Source: Haliclystus octoradiatus
Lineage: Eukaryota > Cnidaria > Staurozoa > Stauromedusae > Haliclystidae
Assembly (NCBI GenBank): GCA_916610825.1
Contig: OU744451.1
Span: 14,247,905-14,311,904, forward strand
Length of the DNA: 64,000 nucleotides
Direction of reading: 5' to 3'
The first letter of the stretch is position 1. Every line of letters begins with the position of its first letter. Positions 32,151 to 44,500 of the stretch are shown here, piece after piece. Both the position numbers and the translations under genes were made by a program. A model generated the notes under the pieces. That model did no database searches. It was given only the letters and a program-made list of their open reading frames with translations, and was not told the DNA's origin.

Positions 32151-35100
32151 TGCTGCTATATATATACTGTATACTTATAGTCTATATATATACAGCAGTT
32201 ATAGACAATAACTTGCTCCATGGTCATTAGCACTCATCGATCATGTAGTGTAATTGTTGTTAAGCAGATCTAGTCAATTTGAAATATACATCAAAGATGT
32301 TGCTATTTGGCATCTGTTATTGCATCATGATATGCACATATGCAGATTTCGTTAACTAATTGTTTTTATATCAAGATCCAAATTGAGTATAGGTCAGTGC
32401 ATTCATAGTGTGGGTAATATTTTATTTCAAGAATGATTGTTTTGCAGCGGAACCCGCAATTCGGATAATTGAAATCCCAGTTCAAATGCAACCTTGTTTT
32501 AAAATTATATTGACTATTTTGTACTCATGTTTTGTTAAACAATTTCGGATGAATGCAAATTCAGATAACTGCAATGAAAATTGTTTACAATTTTGAAGTG
32601 CACTTGAGCGGATTGCACTTTAGGCTATGGCTAAACGGCGTATTTCGAAGCGTAAATAATGCATTAAATACGCCTGAATTATTTTCGCTCAAAATACGCC
32701 TTTTAGCCATAGCCTTATACGAGAAGAATTGATTGAGGATGTTTAGCATGAGATGGGTGAAGTTGAAAGCTTTCATTTATTTATTTATGAAATTAAAGAA
32801 GGATGTACTCACTTTGTACGGTCTTTCAAGGTTTGGTTCTTTGTAACGAAGGTATAACAGCGCTGAGATGGTTACACCGTAAAATGTCCAGGCAGCGAAA
32901 CTAAAATAATTGATGAGAACTTCGAAGTTGGTTGAATCGGGTATCAGCATCAGCCATGCTATAAATGCCTGAAATCAAACATTAAGCCATTATAGAAATA
33001 GAGTTCACGTGCCCATAACTCCAACTTTCGTATAAAGGTATATGCAGTATTCGGTTATAAAGCATTGTTACTTCTCATTTGCAGCTGCAATTTATATTGT
33101 TTGATGGCATTAGCAATGTTCAAAATACAGCAGTATCTAACACGATTGGAGTGCATAAAGTCTTGGTAATCCTGAGATGAGAGCTATATGAGAATACTAG
33201 AATGAAACCGGGAACAGATAATATATTTTATTTAAGCAATCATTTCAAAATTGAGTCTGATATTACATATACTGCAGTGGCACCACACTTTTTAAAGAGA
33301 CGTGTTTTAATTTCTCCTCATATTTATTGGCTGCAATATCAATAAATTTGAATCAAACATAATACTATGGAAAGATCTCTTTTGCAGGTCAAGAACGAAT
33401 GAAGGATGCCATCAATGGTTTTTAGACCTTAACATGGTATTGAAAATCTGACGATTACTGAATAGAGCCTTTTCACTGGTGCCCAATGAGTCCCTTGAAA
33501 GTTTTTTTTGAAAGAACAGATTTATAACCTGGTAGTGTTTTCGAAAAGACCGTGAGTCCGTGACCCTATACGATGTGACAACACCCTATATGCGAGTATG
33601 GTATAAAATCACTGCAACTGGTATACATTCACCTATAGAGCCTCAATGAAGTCTTCAAATGTAAATTATGCATGTCCGTGTATAGTGACTATGTGTAACT
33701 CTATATGTATACGTGTACGTGTGTACATGTATATGTATGTACGTGTATGTGTAATGTATAAATGAATTGTGTAACATGATCATCGAAGTAATATAAGTAC
33801 AGTACGCTTATTATTTTCTCCTCGATAGTCTAAGAAATGAATTGTTTACATTGAAAAGCATCGCTGGTAGAGGTGTTCGTCTTTTAGTTTGTATCATTGA
33901 TAATATCTTTGGCATATGTCCCTCACGGGCAGACACATATATAAGCCTAGTTAAAAGAGAAAGACAGTCAGATTAAGCTATCATAACTATAACCTATACG
34001 TACATACTTTACAGAGTATCAATTCTTTGTAGTTCCTATACCTTGAACACGTGAATGCAGACCCATTGGCTGCACCAAATGTTGAACACGCCACCAAAAT
34101 AGGGATAACCCATGCCATAACACCATACAAGCGATTAGCAAGGGTCTATACAGGAAAAAGGAAACGCATTGTGTTAAATGACAGATCAGACTAGTTTGGG
34201 AGCTGAGATTCTGGAAAAGAGAACAGATTGGCTGAATAGCTATATTTTTGTAAAATCGTTTTGTAAAGATTAATAACAAGCACAAGAAGAATTTCAACAT
34301 AGTAACAATTTCATTTGACCAACACCAAACTAACTCTAATTAAATACTGCGTGCTCAAACATCATAGTGAGTTCAGCATCGAGATTATATATAGATTAAT
34401 TATACAACAGAATAGAGGGAGTACTAATTACATGAATTATACTAAAATAGATGGTGACATCACAATTTTTATATATAGTGGAAGAAGCTTTTTGTGCATT
34501 TGTATAGTGGATTAGAAATTAATCAGCCTCGTCTACGTCAGACAGCCAACTCAGCGATATAGCTGTTCCTCCCCTCTTTTCTGTCTATTACTTTACTTTT
34601 ATACCATTAATTATTTAAGTAAACATTCAATGCCTTACCACTGCTACAGCTCCTGATGTTGCAATTTCAACTTGTGTTAATACTGTCAAGTAAGCGATAT
34701 TAACAAGCACATAGCAACCAGTAACTAAGGGTATACCAACCATTATTGCTAATGGAAGATCTCTAAAATTTAAAATAGATATAAAAGCTTACGCATAACT
34801 ATTTGCAATTTGTGTATATTACGACATGATTCATAACCATCGATCATCGTAATTAAGCCAACTTGATGTGAAGATCTCATTTTAGTTTATGGGGTTTGGA
34901 TATGGAAGCTTTTTTAGTTACTAAATCTTTTCTGTATTTATATATTGATGGCTCTGATCAAATGTAATCAAACTGAGGTCTACCAGAAAATAATTCTACC
35001 GTTTCAGGATTTGATTATAGGTGCCCATATATGGCTTTGTTATACTTGTATGCTATTCAGTACATAAACATACCTCATAGGGTTTTTTAGTTCTTCTGTA

Positions 35101-38100
35101 ACATAATTCAAGTTGTTCCTGAAAGTAATCAATAATATTCGAATCTGATTGTATTCATCTTATACGTGAAAGACAAATGACAATCATACTAAGATTTGTA
35201 TATAAGTTCAAAATTAAATTATAATTTACCATCCATCGTAAGCCCATAAACCACCATAGAAAGCATAGCCAATGCTGGAGACACTGGTTGAAGTACCCTC
35301 GAAGGCATTAGAAAAATTATCATCGAAACCTATAAAGCAAGTAAGAAATGCACCGAAATTTTAATGTCACTTTCTCCACAAATTCTCTACAAAATTTAAT
35401 GATTGGATTCCACTGAAGCATGTCCTTGTCATAATGACCAGCAAATAGCTTTGAAAATGAAAAATATATGTAAAAAGGATTATAAGATTCCATATATACA
35501 ACCATACCTTCGATTACGATGTCAATTATGCAGGGGGTATCAGCTGATATAGCTTGTTCAATGCTACTGGGCGATTACCTGTATATAAACTCTTCTAAGC
35601 TATCATATTTGGAGCGTTCCAAAGTACTGTATATAAGAATGGCTTATACTTTCACTGCCCTTGAAAACTGTCGAGTAGATATACCCCCTCTACCGTGAGC
35701 TGGACCTTGGGCGCCCTTCGCCTGCCACATACCTTGTATAAGTCTAACAATACCAGTAAGGATTAGTAATGCTATAGCAAATAGTTTAGCACCAGTAAAT
35801 ACCACTTGCACTCTTGTAGCCCATTTTACACTAGCACAGTTGACGAATGCTACGATACCTGGATAATAATAATTCAAAGGGATGCATGATCAAACATAAT
35901 TATGCTGAAAACTTTAGGGTCAAAATATCAGCTCTGCTTTGATTAAAGTTTAGGAGCTAAACTGGCTTGCATTTTCGATGTTTTAAAACTTTAAAGTATC
36001 GGGAAGTGTATATATACACTGCAATGAATGTGGATTGCGGGGCCATCCTATCCATAAGTTATTACTAATTAGTTGAGGAGTGTGGATGGGGCATCAACTG
36101 TCAAAGTATATACGTACATGTTTTCCCCTTTCTTTAATTGTACATCTTTGGAAATGGAAATACCCAGTATAGATGCACGAATAGATGCTATTACTTATCA
36201 GGCTATTAGCATGATGCATGAAATATCCGCGAAGAACATTTCCAATTTTACAGATTTTGTAGATACAATATTCTACTTAAATGCTGATTTTATACTTGCT
36301 TTGCATAATAGAGCGCGTAAATAATATCAACTACCTAGCTGTACAATATGTATATCGATACTTGTGTGTATTTATCTTATATTTCGTACAGAAATACTAT
36401 TTGCACTGTGTCTATATTTCCGTACTTAACATTCTTCATGCTAGTAAATAGAATGCAGAAATTATGTTTAAGGAAAGAAGTCCCGTGGCATATATCATGG
36501 TAGAACTTATAAAGTTGGGAAATATTGCTTATATGGTAATTCTTGCATATATGTGTGTGCAATAGTGAGGCTCTCCTCTATATGGGTTTCAATATTTCAT
36601 ATTCTTGATATTAGTCAATTTTGACAAAATTGTTCACATTGTATTTCATGTCAAATGAGAATTTATGTGAAAAATTGAATTGTCAATTTTTCTTTCAAAA
36701 ATTAAATGAGATGAAATGAAATGATATATTGAAATCTTTCAAAGTATTTCATACCGAAGGTATCTACGTAATAAATTAAATTATCAAATATTTATTTTTG
36801 AAATTGAAGACATTGTAAATTGTATGAAATGAACTTGAATATTCAAATAATTCGTATTTCATTTGTTTGACTTGATTAGGTCCAATATTTCAAGCCCTAG
36901 ATCCCCAACAAGCGCCCTGCTCAAACCCTTCAATATTCTATCGGGGATAGTGCAAGTACGGTATAGTTCTTGATTTAATAGATGATTCAATTTCATACAA
37001 AGGATAAGAAACAGTAAGCAATATTGCATGAGTACTAAATCACGAGATTTTTAGACCAAAATTCCAATATAAGTTTTTGGCTTCATTTAGCCTCATTCGA
37101 TAATTCAAGGATTCAATGATAATAAGGCATGTCTATATCTAGCGTCATATTTTTCATCACCAAGACACGGAATGAGCTTACTGCATGCATTCATTTTTCC
37201 TCAAATTTTATATTTAATAGTCCATATTTATGAAATTGGAAATCATCTTATAGACTCCCAGGTATGGATATGATAAAACTAATTCTCTTTTGTCTTATGA
37301 ATGCACACATGCTGTAATCTATAATACGTGTTACACAGCTTAATACAATATAGAAGGGGGCCTCACGCTATGAAATATTCCAAAGAGTGACACAGTCCTA
37401 TGTTTGATTTTTTTTTGTCATTTGAAATAAAGAATAATCTATTGTCAATTCCAATCCATCAAACAGTTTAATATCAACTAAAAAGACAATTATCATTTAT
37501 CATGATCAGAACACACGTGTTTTTCGAATCCAAACGCCCAGGGGGATATGATTCAATAATTTTCGTACACGGCGTAGTAGACACGTTCAAATATTGAAGG
37601 GACATTTGAACAAATTTCTAATAAAAATGTTAAGGAATTCTTTGCCATGAAAAATATTTGAGGTATAGTTTTTGATTTTGGTAACTTTTTCCTTTTTTGA
37701 GCGATTATAATTTTGAATAAAAGTTTTTCTCTTCTTTTTTTTACGGTAACAAATTATGAAAATGTCCTTTGTAAAAAATTATTTAGAGGCATCTTTATGA
37801 GTTCTGAACAAGTCCTGAGCCTAGCGATACCGTAGAGGCGCAATTTGTACTCCCTTGTAGCTGTACAGTGTACAATCATATCAACACTGGAAGCATTTCA
37901 AAAGATGATATATATTACACGTTGACATAGCCTTTCTACAATATTGTATGAAATGACTTATAGGCTATTATTTCAAATGTTATTAATTTTATAAGAATAT
38001 ATATCAACATGAATGGATCGAACTGCTCTTCTCCCCCTCGCCTGTATTGATATATACACGCTTGCTTCGGTCTGTGAAACATGTTGATGAGAACTTTTAG

Positions 38101-39033
38101 TTGATCTTGTACACTGAGTAGTCATGGTCCGATGATCATTTATTCAGAATAACCTAGCTGATAAACATACCATAGTAATCATCGATCCGAGAGTTTTATC
38201 CATTACAGCGAGAAATAAGTTGCTATAAGAATGAATTGTGAAATAAATATTGTGATTTATTCAAAAAGGTCAAACAAAGGACTTGGCGTGCGTAAAAAAT
38301 CTTGACGCAAAGGAGGATTAATTCAGGTCTAAAATGTAAGATTGTGTAAAATAATGCATTCAAGTCATTCAAGTCAAAAACTAGTGATAAATCATTCTAA
38401 CATTCTCAATATATTGCATCATACAGATAAAGTTTTAGAAAATTAATGGCTGATCAACAGTACTGTCCTACCTATTCCAAGTGCTGCTATAATCTTTTTC
38501 AAATGCTGTAGAGATTGATCTTGTCCACATCCAGGGAAAAAAGGTTCAATCACGTATTCAGCACAGGCTAAACAAACAGCAGCTAGCACAGATGGCTTCA
38601 TAACTAAAATTGCTGTCCAAGAATAAAGGAATGCAGCACATCCCCCAAATATGTAGGCAAGATAGGACCTCTCTCCTCCTGATGCTGGTATACACGTTCC
38701 TAGTTCAGCATAACATAATGCTCCACATATCGCAATGACACCGCAGCCAGACCATACCACGAGTGCCATTCCTACTGAATTTGCTTGCATAAAAACAGCC
38801 CTGGGAGAAGCAAAGATTCCAGAGCCTATCATTACACCCACGATAAGAGAGATGCAACCAACTATCCCTACTTGTCTCTTTAATTGTACTTTCTCTTTTC
38901 CTTCCAGCAGAGAATCTTCATTAAATCCAATTCCAGGGACATCTTTGAGATTTTCACTTTTTAAGGGTTCTTTATCTGATTTTAGGTTCTTTTCTTCAAG
39001 GGGAATATCTTGCTTTTTGTCATAATGACCCAT
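30124..39033 (-). CDS. SLC7 b(0,+)-type amino-acid transporter light chain, copy B (complete)
   Basis: Exons: 39033-38472, 35858-35733, 35329-35230, 35118-35074, 34762-34639, 34145-34042, 33946-33850, 32968-32813, 31402-31225 and 30203-30124. All introns are GT-AG, phases agree, and the total is 523 aa, in line with human SLC7A9/SLC7A7 (about 490-510). A cytoplasmic acidic N-terminus precedes TM1 ([12 protein letters not shown], substrate motif). Next come YAELGT, the PFFPGCG cysteine for the SLC3 heavy chain, [29 protein letters not shown] and SFAAWTFYG. The C-terminus [10 protein letters not shown] parallels the LQM..VPP end of mammalian b(0,+)AT. The role is obligatory exchange of neutral/cationic amino acids at the plasma membrane as a heterodimer. 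Exon 9 also reads through its donor to a stop at 31199, giving a possible alternative C-terminus. The specific paralogue (A9 versus A6/A7/A11) is not settled. Confidence 0.93.
30370..31106 (+). pseudogene. LINE RT 3' fragment in SLC7-B intron 9
   Basis: The plus frame 30405-30674 shows [17 protein letters not shown], then [18 protein letters not shown] and a VERY block. After a frameshift it continues from 30676 as [20 protein letters not shown] and ends [12 protein letters not shown]. This is the C-terminal third of a jockey/CR1-type RT. The 3' end shows an ATCAA-type simple tail (about 31092-31106). Truncated and frameshifted, it is older than the Gypsy/LINE pair. Confidence 0.7.
32117..32149. 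repeat. (AT)n microsatellite
   Basis: An uninterrupted AT dinucleotide run of about 16 units, followed by shorter TATATA runs to 32190. It lies in intron 8 of SLC7 copy B. Confidence 0.9.
32622..32715. repeat. 94-bp hairpin MITE-like sequence
   Basis: 24-bp ends (AGGCTATGGCTAAA, then CGGCGTATTT) are inverted at 32692-32715 with one mismatch, and inner blocks (CGAAGCG / CGCTC) also pair. Intron 8 of SLC7 copy B. Confidence 0.6.
33690..33765. repeat. Alternating purine-pyrimidine TG/TA-rich tract
   Basis: Irregular GTGTAC/ATGTAT/ACGTGT runs form an almost strictly alternating purine-pyrimidine stretch with Z-DNA potential, in an intron of SLC7 copy B. Confidence 0.5.
35230..35858 (-). repeat. 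Exon 3-intron 2-exon 2 tract near-identical to copy A
   Basis: Partner of 18268-18896. Identity stops abruptly at the exon 3 donor and the exon 2 acceptor, where flanking intron sequence becomes unalignable. Confidence 0.8.
36000..38471. other. SLC7 copy B intron 1, gene-free
   Basis: No nested gene is supported. Small frames at 36073 (+) and 36377 (-) have no family features. Sequence is unique-looking and AT-rich. Confidence 0.4.
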
Positions 39034-39518
39034 CCTGAAGTAAGATTTATATAGGAAAGGATGGTTTTGCTTTGATGTGAATCAAAATGGGAGCAGCATC
39101 CTTGATATGGTTGATGTAAACCTGAGTTGTGATTTTAAAAATGGGCAGACATGGTTACTGTTGTCTAGTATAGCGGCAGACAAAAGATTTCGTCAGATTA
39201 ACCAATCATAGTCTATCTTTGTATTTTTCTCAATGAATCCACGTGTCATGGATGAGGCAACACGTGATTTGATTGGTTTTAGCCATCATAACATTTGACG
39301 GTACAACAGATGTATTTGTTTATATACATGTGACAACTTTGACCGTTGTTAAGAAAAGTTAAAACTATTGACTTATTCAATTGCTCCTTTCACATCAGTT
39401 GGCTTTCAGTAAATACACTACCTAAATCACTATTTTATTTGAATATATGTATATTTGGCAAAATAAGCAATTTGTAACAACATAATGTATTATTTTATCA
39501 AGATCAACAATTCGATCT

Positions 39519-39894
39519 CCACTAGTGATCATTTTCAAGATAACAAAAACATTTTTACAATTACTTATATTTATAACAACATGAAAACAATTACATTAGA
39601 AATATTAATAATGGAAGATTTATTTTTAAATATTTTCAAAAACGTTTTACTATTTTAAAAAATGTTTCCATTGTTAATATTTCCACTGTGATTGTTTCCA
39701 AATAGTTATAAATATAAGTACTTGTAAAAATTTGTTTTTTTAAAGCAAAAGATAGCGACAAAAAACTACAAGTTATGTCTAAAAACTAAACTAAAAAACT
39801 GTAGTTTTTTGTCGCTATCTTTTGCTTTAAAATGTTTTACAAAGAAACTTTAATTAAAAATTTGTTTAGTTATCTTAAAAATAATCACTAGTGG
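39519..39894. mobile_element. MITE with 26-bp TIRs and internal perfect 33-bp hairpin
   Basis: Ends CCACTAGTGATCATTTTC and its inverted partner at 39869-39894 agree at 24 of 26 positions by eye. Within them, 39738-39770 pairs perfectly over 33 bp with 39800-39832 (GCAAAAGATAGCGAC core), and 39545-39610 pairs imperfectly with 39670-39735. No coding capacity. The target duplication is unclear. Confidence 0.7.
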
Positions 39895-41388
39895 TCAATT
39901 ATGACTTGCTCATGTATTCATAGCCGGGGGGAGAGGGGTAACTCAAGAAATTTCAGGGACGGAGGGAGTGCCAATTTGAATTCAGAAATTTGCCTCCAAA
40001 ATTTCGTTTTTCCAAAATTGATGCCTCAAATATTTTAATCAGGCCAAAATGTATACCCCAAATATTTTTTAGCGACGCGTATTTAAAAATTCATTGGTTT
40101 ACATTAAAACGTTTTACTCATTGAAAAACAACGACCTTAAATATTTTGAAAATTCTGAAGGTAACCTCAATAATTGGCACGTCCCCGTATACCAACCATT
40201 AGGAGTTGTCCCCGGGCTTCACATTCCTCGATAGCTTGCTTCCTTCCTTACTTGCAGACCAGACAGTAGGCTCACTGTGAAATAGTGCTGAATATATGAG
40301 ATCGTTTAATGGTTATCTATACCTATGTGTGTCATTGTAAACTTTACCAATTCACGGGGATAAGTAAAGAAGAATCTAAGATGACCAGCAACCTCAACGA
40401 GCAACCTTGTTTGAAAAAAGTTTGAAAAATGCGTGCGAATTTCAAACTCGATTTTATGCAATTACGTAGATTACTTTTTTTACTCTTTTACGCATTATGT
40501 AGTTCGTTGGGACTGCATATATTCTGCATCGGTCAAGTTCAAGTTTATCTCCTCATTTAATTATCTACCAAGTGTATCAATCCTTTATTTATACCACTGA
40601 CTTTTTTTATTGAAGTGTATCAACTACACGCGCGTGTGATCGATGAAACACTAGAATGTTGACTATATATGAAGGCTGATCAAAAGTTCAAAACGACCTA
40701 CAAAGACTGCTCGTCATTTTAATTAAACTCTTTTTAAGACGGCATAATCATGTATTTGTGTGCTATATTGATCAGTAATGGGAACGAGGCAAGTTATCCC
40801 GCGAGAAATTGGATTGAATATTGGACATGATGTTGCCAAGCAACAAAGAGGTCAATCATCTGCAGGTCTTCATCACAGTCCCATGTGATTCTTATTCATC
40901 TACAAATTACAAGACGGCTCTTCTCTGTTTTGCTGCTCATATTGTATAATAACGGAATGCATTTTGATAGCATTTGTTAAAATAATGTGATGATGCCAAT
41001 TATCGGGAAAATCAGTCAATTACCGTATCGGAGCCATTATGAATCGTTTTTGGTATATAGGAATAAATTCAAGCACCAATCCGATTGGAAAGTAGTAAGT
41101 ATATAATCTTTTATTGTTTCAAACTTCAGAGTAGATTATTATTTCAATTAAAAATTGAATGCGTATTTCTGGAATTGTAATTCATGATTCATTATCTAGC
41201 CTCGATTAAATGTGTATATTAATATCACATAGAATTTACTGTGATTTATCAAGGCTATCAACATCAAGGCAATAATATGCTGATTACTTCATTTGTCTAG
41301 TTTTAATTGGTGATTCTCGGAAATCAAGCCGAGTCGACATCGGCTACGATCTTGCTGCGATCACATCTACGATGTCGAGACCTACTAA

Positions 41389-41399
41389 TGCGCATGCGT
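41389..41399. promoter_or_regulatory. NRF1-like site upstream of STX16
   Basis: TGCGCATGCGT matches the palindromic NRF1 consensus (TGCGCATGCGC) except at the last base, 188 bp before the STX16 ATG, in a slightly CpG-richer patch. It is plausible for a TATA-less housekeeping promoter. A similar GCATGCGCAC also occurs at 42541, so chance is not excluded. Confidence 0.35.
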
Positions 41400-41586
41400 C
41401 AAACCAACTCATCAAAATTTATCAACATCTTTATACAAACTTATTGAAAACAATTTTTTGTTTTTTACTGCTCTCATTACTGGCTTTATTGCTGTTTAAA
41501 ACGTCAGATTCGAAAAGAAGATTACTGAGAAATACATAAAGTCATACGATTTCCATGTGGAGGCTTGTTTTGGAATCGAATTAAAC

Positions 41587-44500
41587 ATGGGCACAAGGAG
41601 TTTAACGGATATATTTCGTAACTTTCGTAATGTTGCCCTTCATAACAGCCATACTGCTGTTGAGTACAAAGATGCAACTACGGTATGTTAAACTTTTAAT
41701 CTATACAGCAAGTCGTTCTAAACCAGATTTATTCAAATAACAACAATACAAAATCGATTGTATATGCATAATTGCGAAATTTATCAATCATTTCTGTTGT
41801 CAACTTGCCTAATTTCACACGCATTTTTAGTACCATATGATTATCTCAAATTCTGATTGTCAAACAAACTGTCACATATTTTAGTCTGATTTACCCTCAC
41901 AGTCTTAGTCACAGAAATATTCTAAAAAATCCTACATGACTGCTATCTATGATGTTTTAACATACATTTATAGGATCTTATTGGAAAACATCATATATTA
42001 AATTTATCATATATATATCCAGAAGAAATTTATTTAGAAAGAAAATGTGGCAATCAGGTTTTAATTTGTAGAAAACAGTTTAATTTTAATTGAATACAAA
42101 TTACAAAGAAAGCTGCAAAGATATTCACGAAAAAGATGAAAAAGAAGTCACTTCGTTGCCCACTTTGTTGTGTAGACAGGAAACCTATTTCTATCCTACA
42201 AAACTTACCATAATCCTTTATTTTTATTCAGCTAATTCCAGAATTTCCAGGATTGTCCTTTGGACATCTAATGTTAAATTATTTTTTGTTTTACTCTTGA
42301 TCTACGTGAATTGTGTCCTGCTCATTTTGTATTAATTTCTTTGGTTGGAAAATAATTGGAAAATTCAATTAATCAGTCGATTATTATGGCTTATCGGCGG
42401 CTAGCTAATAAGAAGCGAACATTGATGAATTTTGTCATCATCTCACCCCTAATTACGATTTTGTGTGGGATGAGGTACTGTACATAGCGTTCTTCACATG
42501 TTATAAATCAAATTGTAGCCAATCAGAGTCATAGCTTGTATCGCATGCGCACACCTCGGCACAAGCCTTAGCATTCCAAGGCGTGCAATAGATCGTACGC
42601 CTACTTACCAATAAAAAATATCTAACAATTTTTTTTTAGATTTTCTTTACTACTAGGTCTATAATTCGTTTTATAAGATTTTGTTGGTACTTTCTTTCCC
42701 ATTTTCGAAATATCAATGTGAAGCTTTATTAAAGTATGATTAAAGCATACAAAACATTTATTTTCTCAACTCCTTCTACACTATTGTTAAAAAATTATCA
42801 CCTTTCAATTTCCCGCTTTCATTAAAATCAACCAAGTGAATAATTGTGAAATGAGATCGTCAGGCAGGAATGTTTTCAAAATTATGCTGTTTTAATATTA
42901 CATCATAAAAGAAGAATTTCTTGCTAGAGTAGCTTGTTTTTGTTGCAAATCTAATTAAATAGAGTTCACACATTTATTTATTTAAGACAACCTACGCAAT
43001 CGGTCATGGCTAGATCAGGGGTAACTCAAAGACATTTGATATTGCTGATTTTATTTGTATTGATTTGTAGCAATGCATGCAAAATGTGAGTGAAAAGTAA
43101 TCTATTAACAATTCGGAAACATAAATAATAAATGACCTACACACTAGTCAAACCAAATAACCACTCCACCAGCGCCGACTAAAATTGAGTCACTTGAGTA
43201 AAATAAAAAAACTATTTAAACACAACCAGGCTGTAGCACATGACCAACCTTAACAGACCAGACTCCCAATGGACAAGGCAGCGAGTGAAAAATAAAAGTA
43301 AGTAATGTAGACGGTGTCGCACTACCGAAGGCACCCGTACCACTCCTCTATTTCTAGATGAGTGGCTTTTTTCGCTGAGAGCAATGATTTTAAACGCTCT
43401 TTGTTGATCTCAGCCGCAACACGGTAGATCAATTTCAACAGATTTCATGGCAGATAGGTCTCGATTGTCAATGCGCAACGATGCGCCGCAGCTACTCACA
43501 ATGCAATTCCCTCTGGACCATTCCATCCGCCATCCTCAGATGGTACTCATTTGATGTTTCAGATAAAGTCAAGGCTGAGTTGACCTTAGGGGATTTGAAC
43601 CACGGTCGATTAGATATGATCCGATCTGAAGTTCGGTTGCTCTGCCATCTGAGCTAATCCTCCAGCGAGTGAAACACATGATTGAATTGCAGTAGGTCTT
43701 CTTGGAACACAAACATGTAAATTCTGTTTCAGCCGATTTTCAAAATACTTTTTCGTTAAATTTCGTTATTGTCTCGCCTCTATTTTTATTTTCATTGACA
43801 ATTATGTTCATGACGATGCTAACAAATATTATTTCTCAAACTGTGCATTCAGGGTAGGCCTATCATTCTGGTGATTCATTAGACTCTGTCATAATGTGTC
43901 AACAGAAACCCTAACCTTGTTTTATCACAATGATTTGATTGTTCTAGAATGTTAACATGAAGTTCATAATTCTAATTCTCTGCAGTATTATGTTAACATA
44001 CCACAGGATGACACTGCTGCTCTTGTACAGAATTCAAGTGACATAGAACGTGATGCGACAACTGGAGGCAGAGGAATTTTCTCTTTGCCACCAGAATGGT
44101 ATGTAAATAACATCCTACTTACACGTTTTAAGGGATTGTATACTCCAAAATGCTCTGTACAGTTCATAGTATTTCTACCAAATACAAATTAAACATTTCA
44201 AGTTTTTCTATTTCAAAATAATATAATCAACTTAAGCAAATCGTCAAATCAATGGTTGCAAATATATTTGCTATTATCACACAGGACAAAATTAAAAGAA
44301 AAATAGGTTTTCCAAGTTGATCAATTCAAAGAAATATTTCTTTGTAAACTGTGTAGAAAAATGCAGCATATCTGTTAGTAACCTAGGTATACAACTTCAT
44401 TATCTTATTAAAAAATCCTGTAGCCCTATAATTTTACAACTATTGCTTATTTGTGTAGTATGCTTGACCACAATTAGCAGTACTCCAAAACCTAATTTGT

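Larger units (their letters stand above)
39034..41586. promoter_or_regulatory. Divergent intergenic region between SLC7-B and STX16
   Basis: The two genes are transcribed away from each other from this 2.55-kb interval, so it should contain both promoters. A CCAAT-like ACCAATCATAG occurs about 170 bp upstream of the SLC7-B ATG, and an NRF1-like site lies upstream of STX16. The middle holds the MITE at 39519-39894. Otherwise no gene is seen. Confidence 0.45.

Noticed and set aside
42090-42335. 81-codon plus-strand frame in STX16 intron 1 as an alternative exon
   Set aside because: No splice signals in phase and no similarity to syntaxin sequence.
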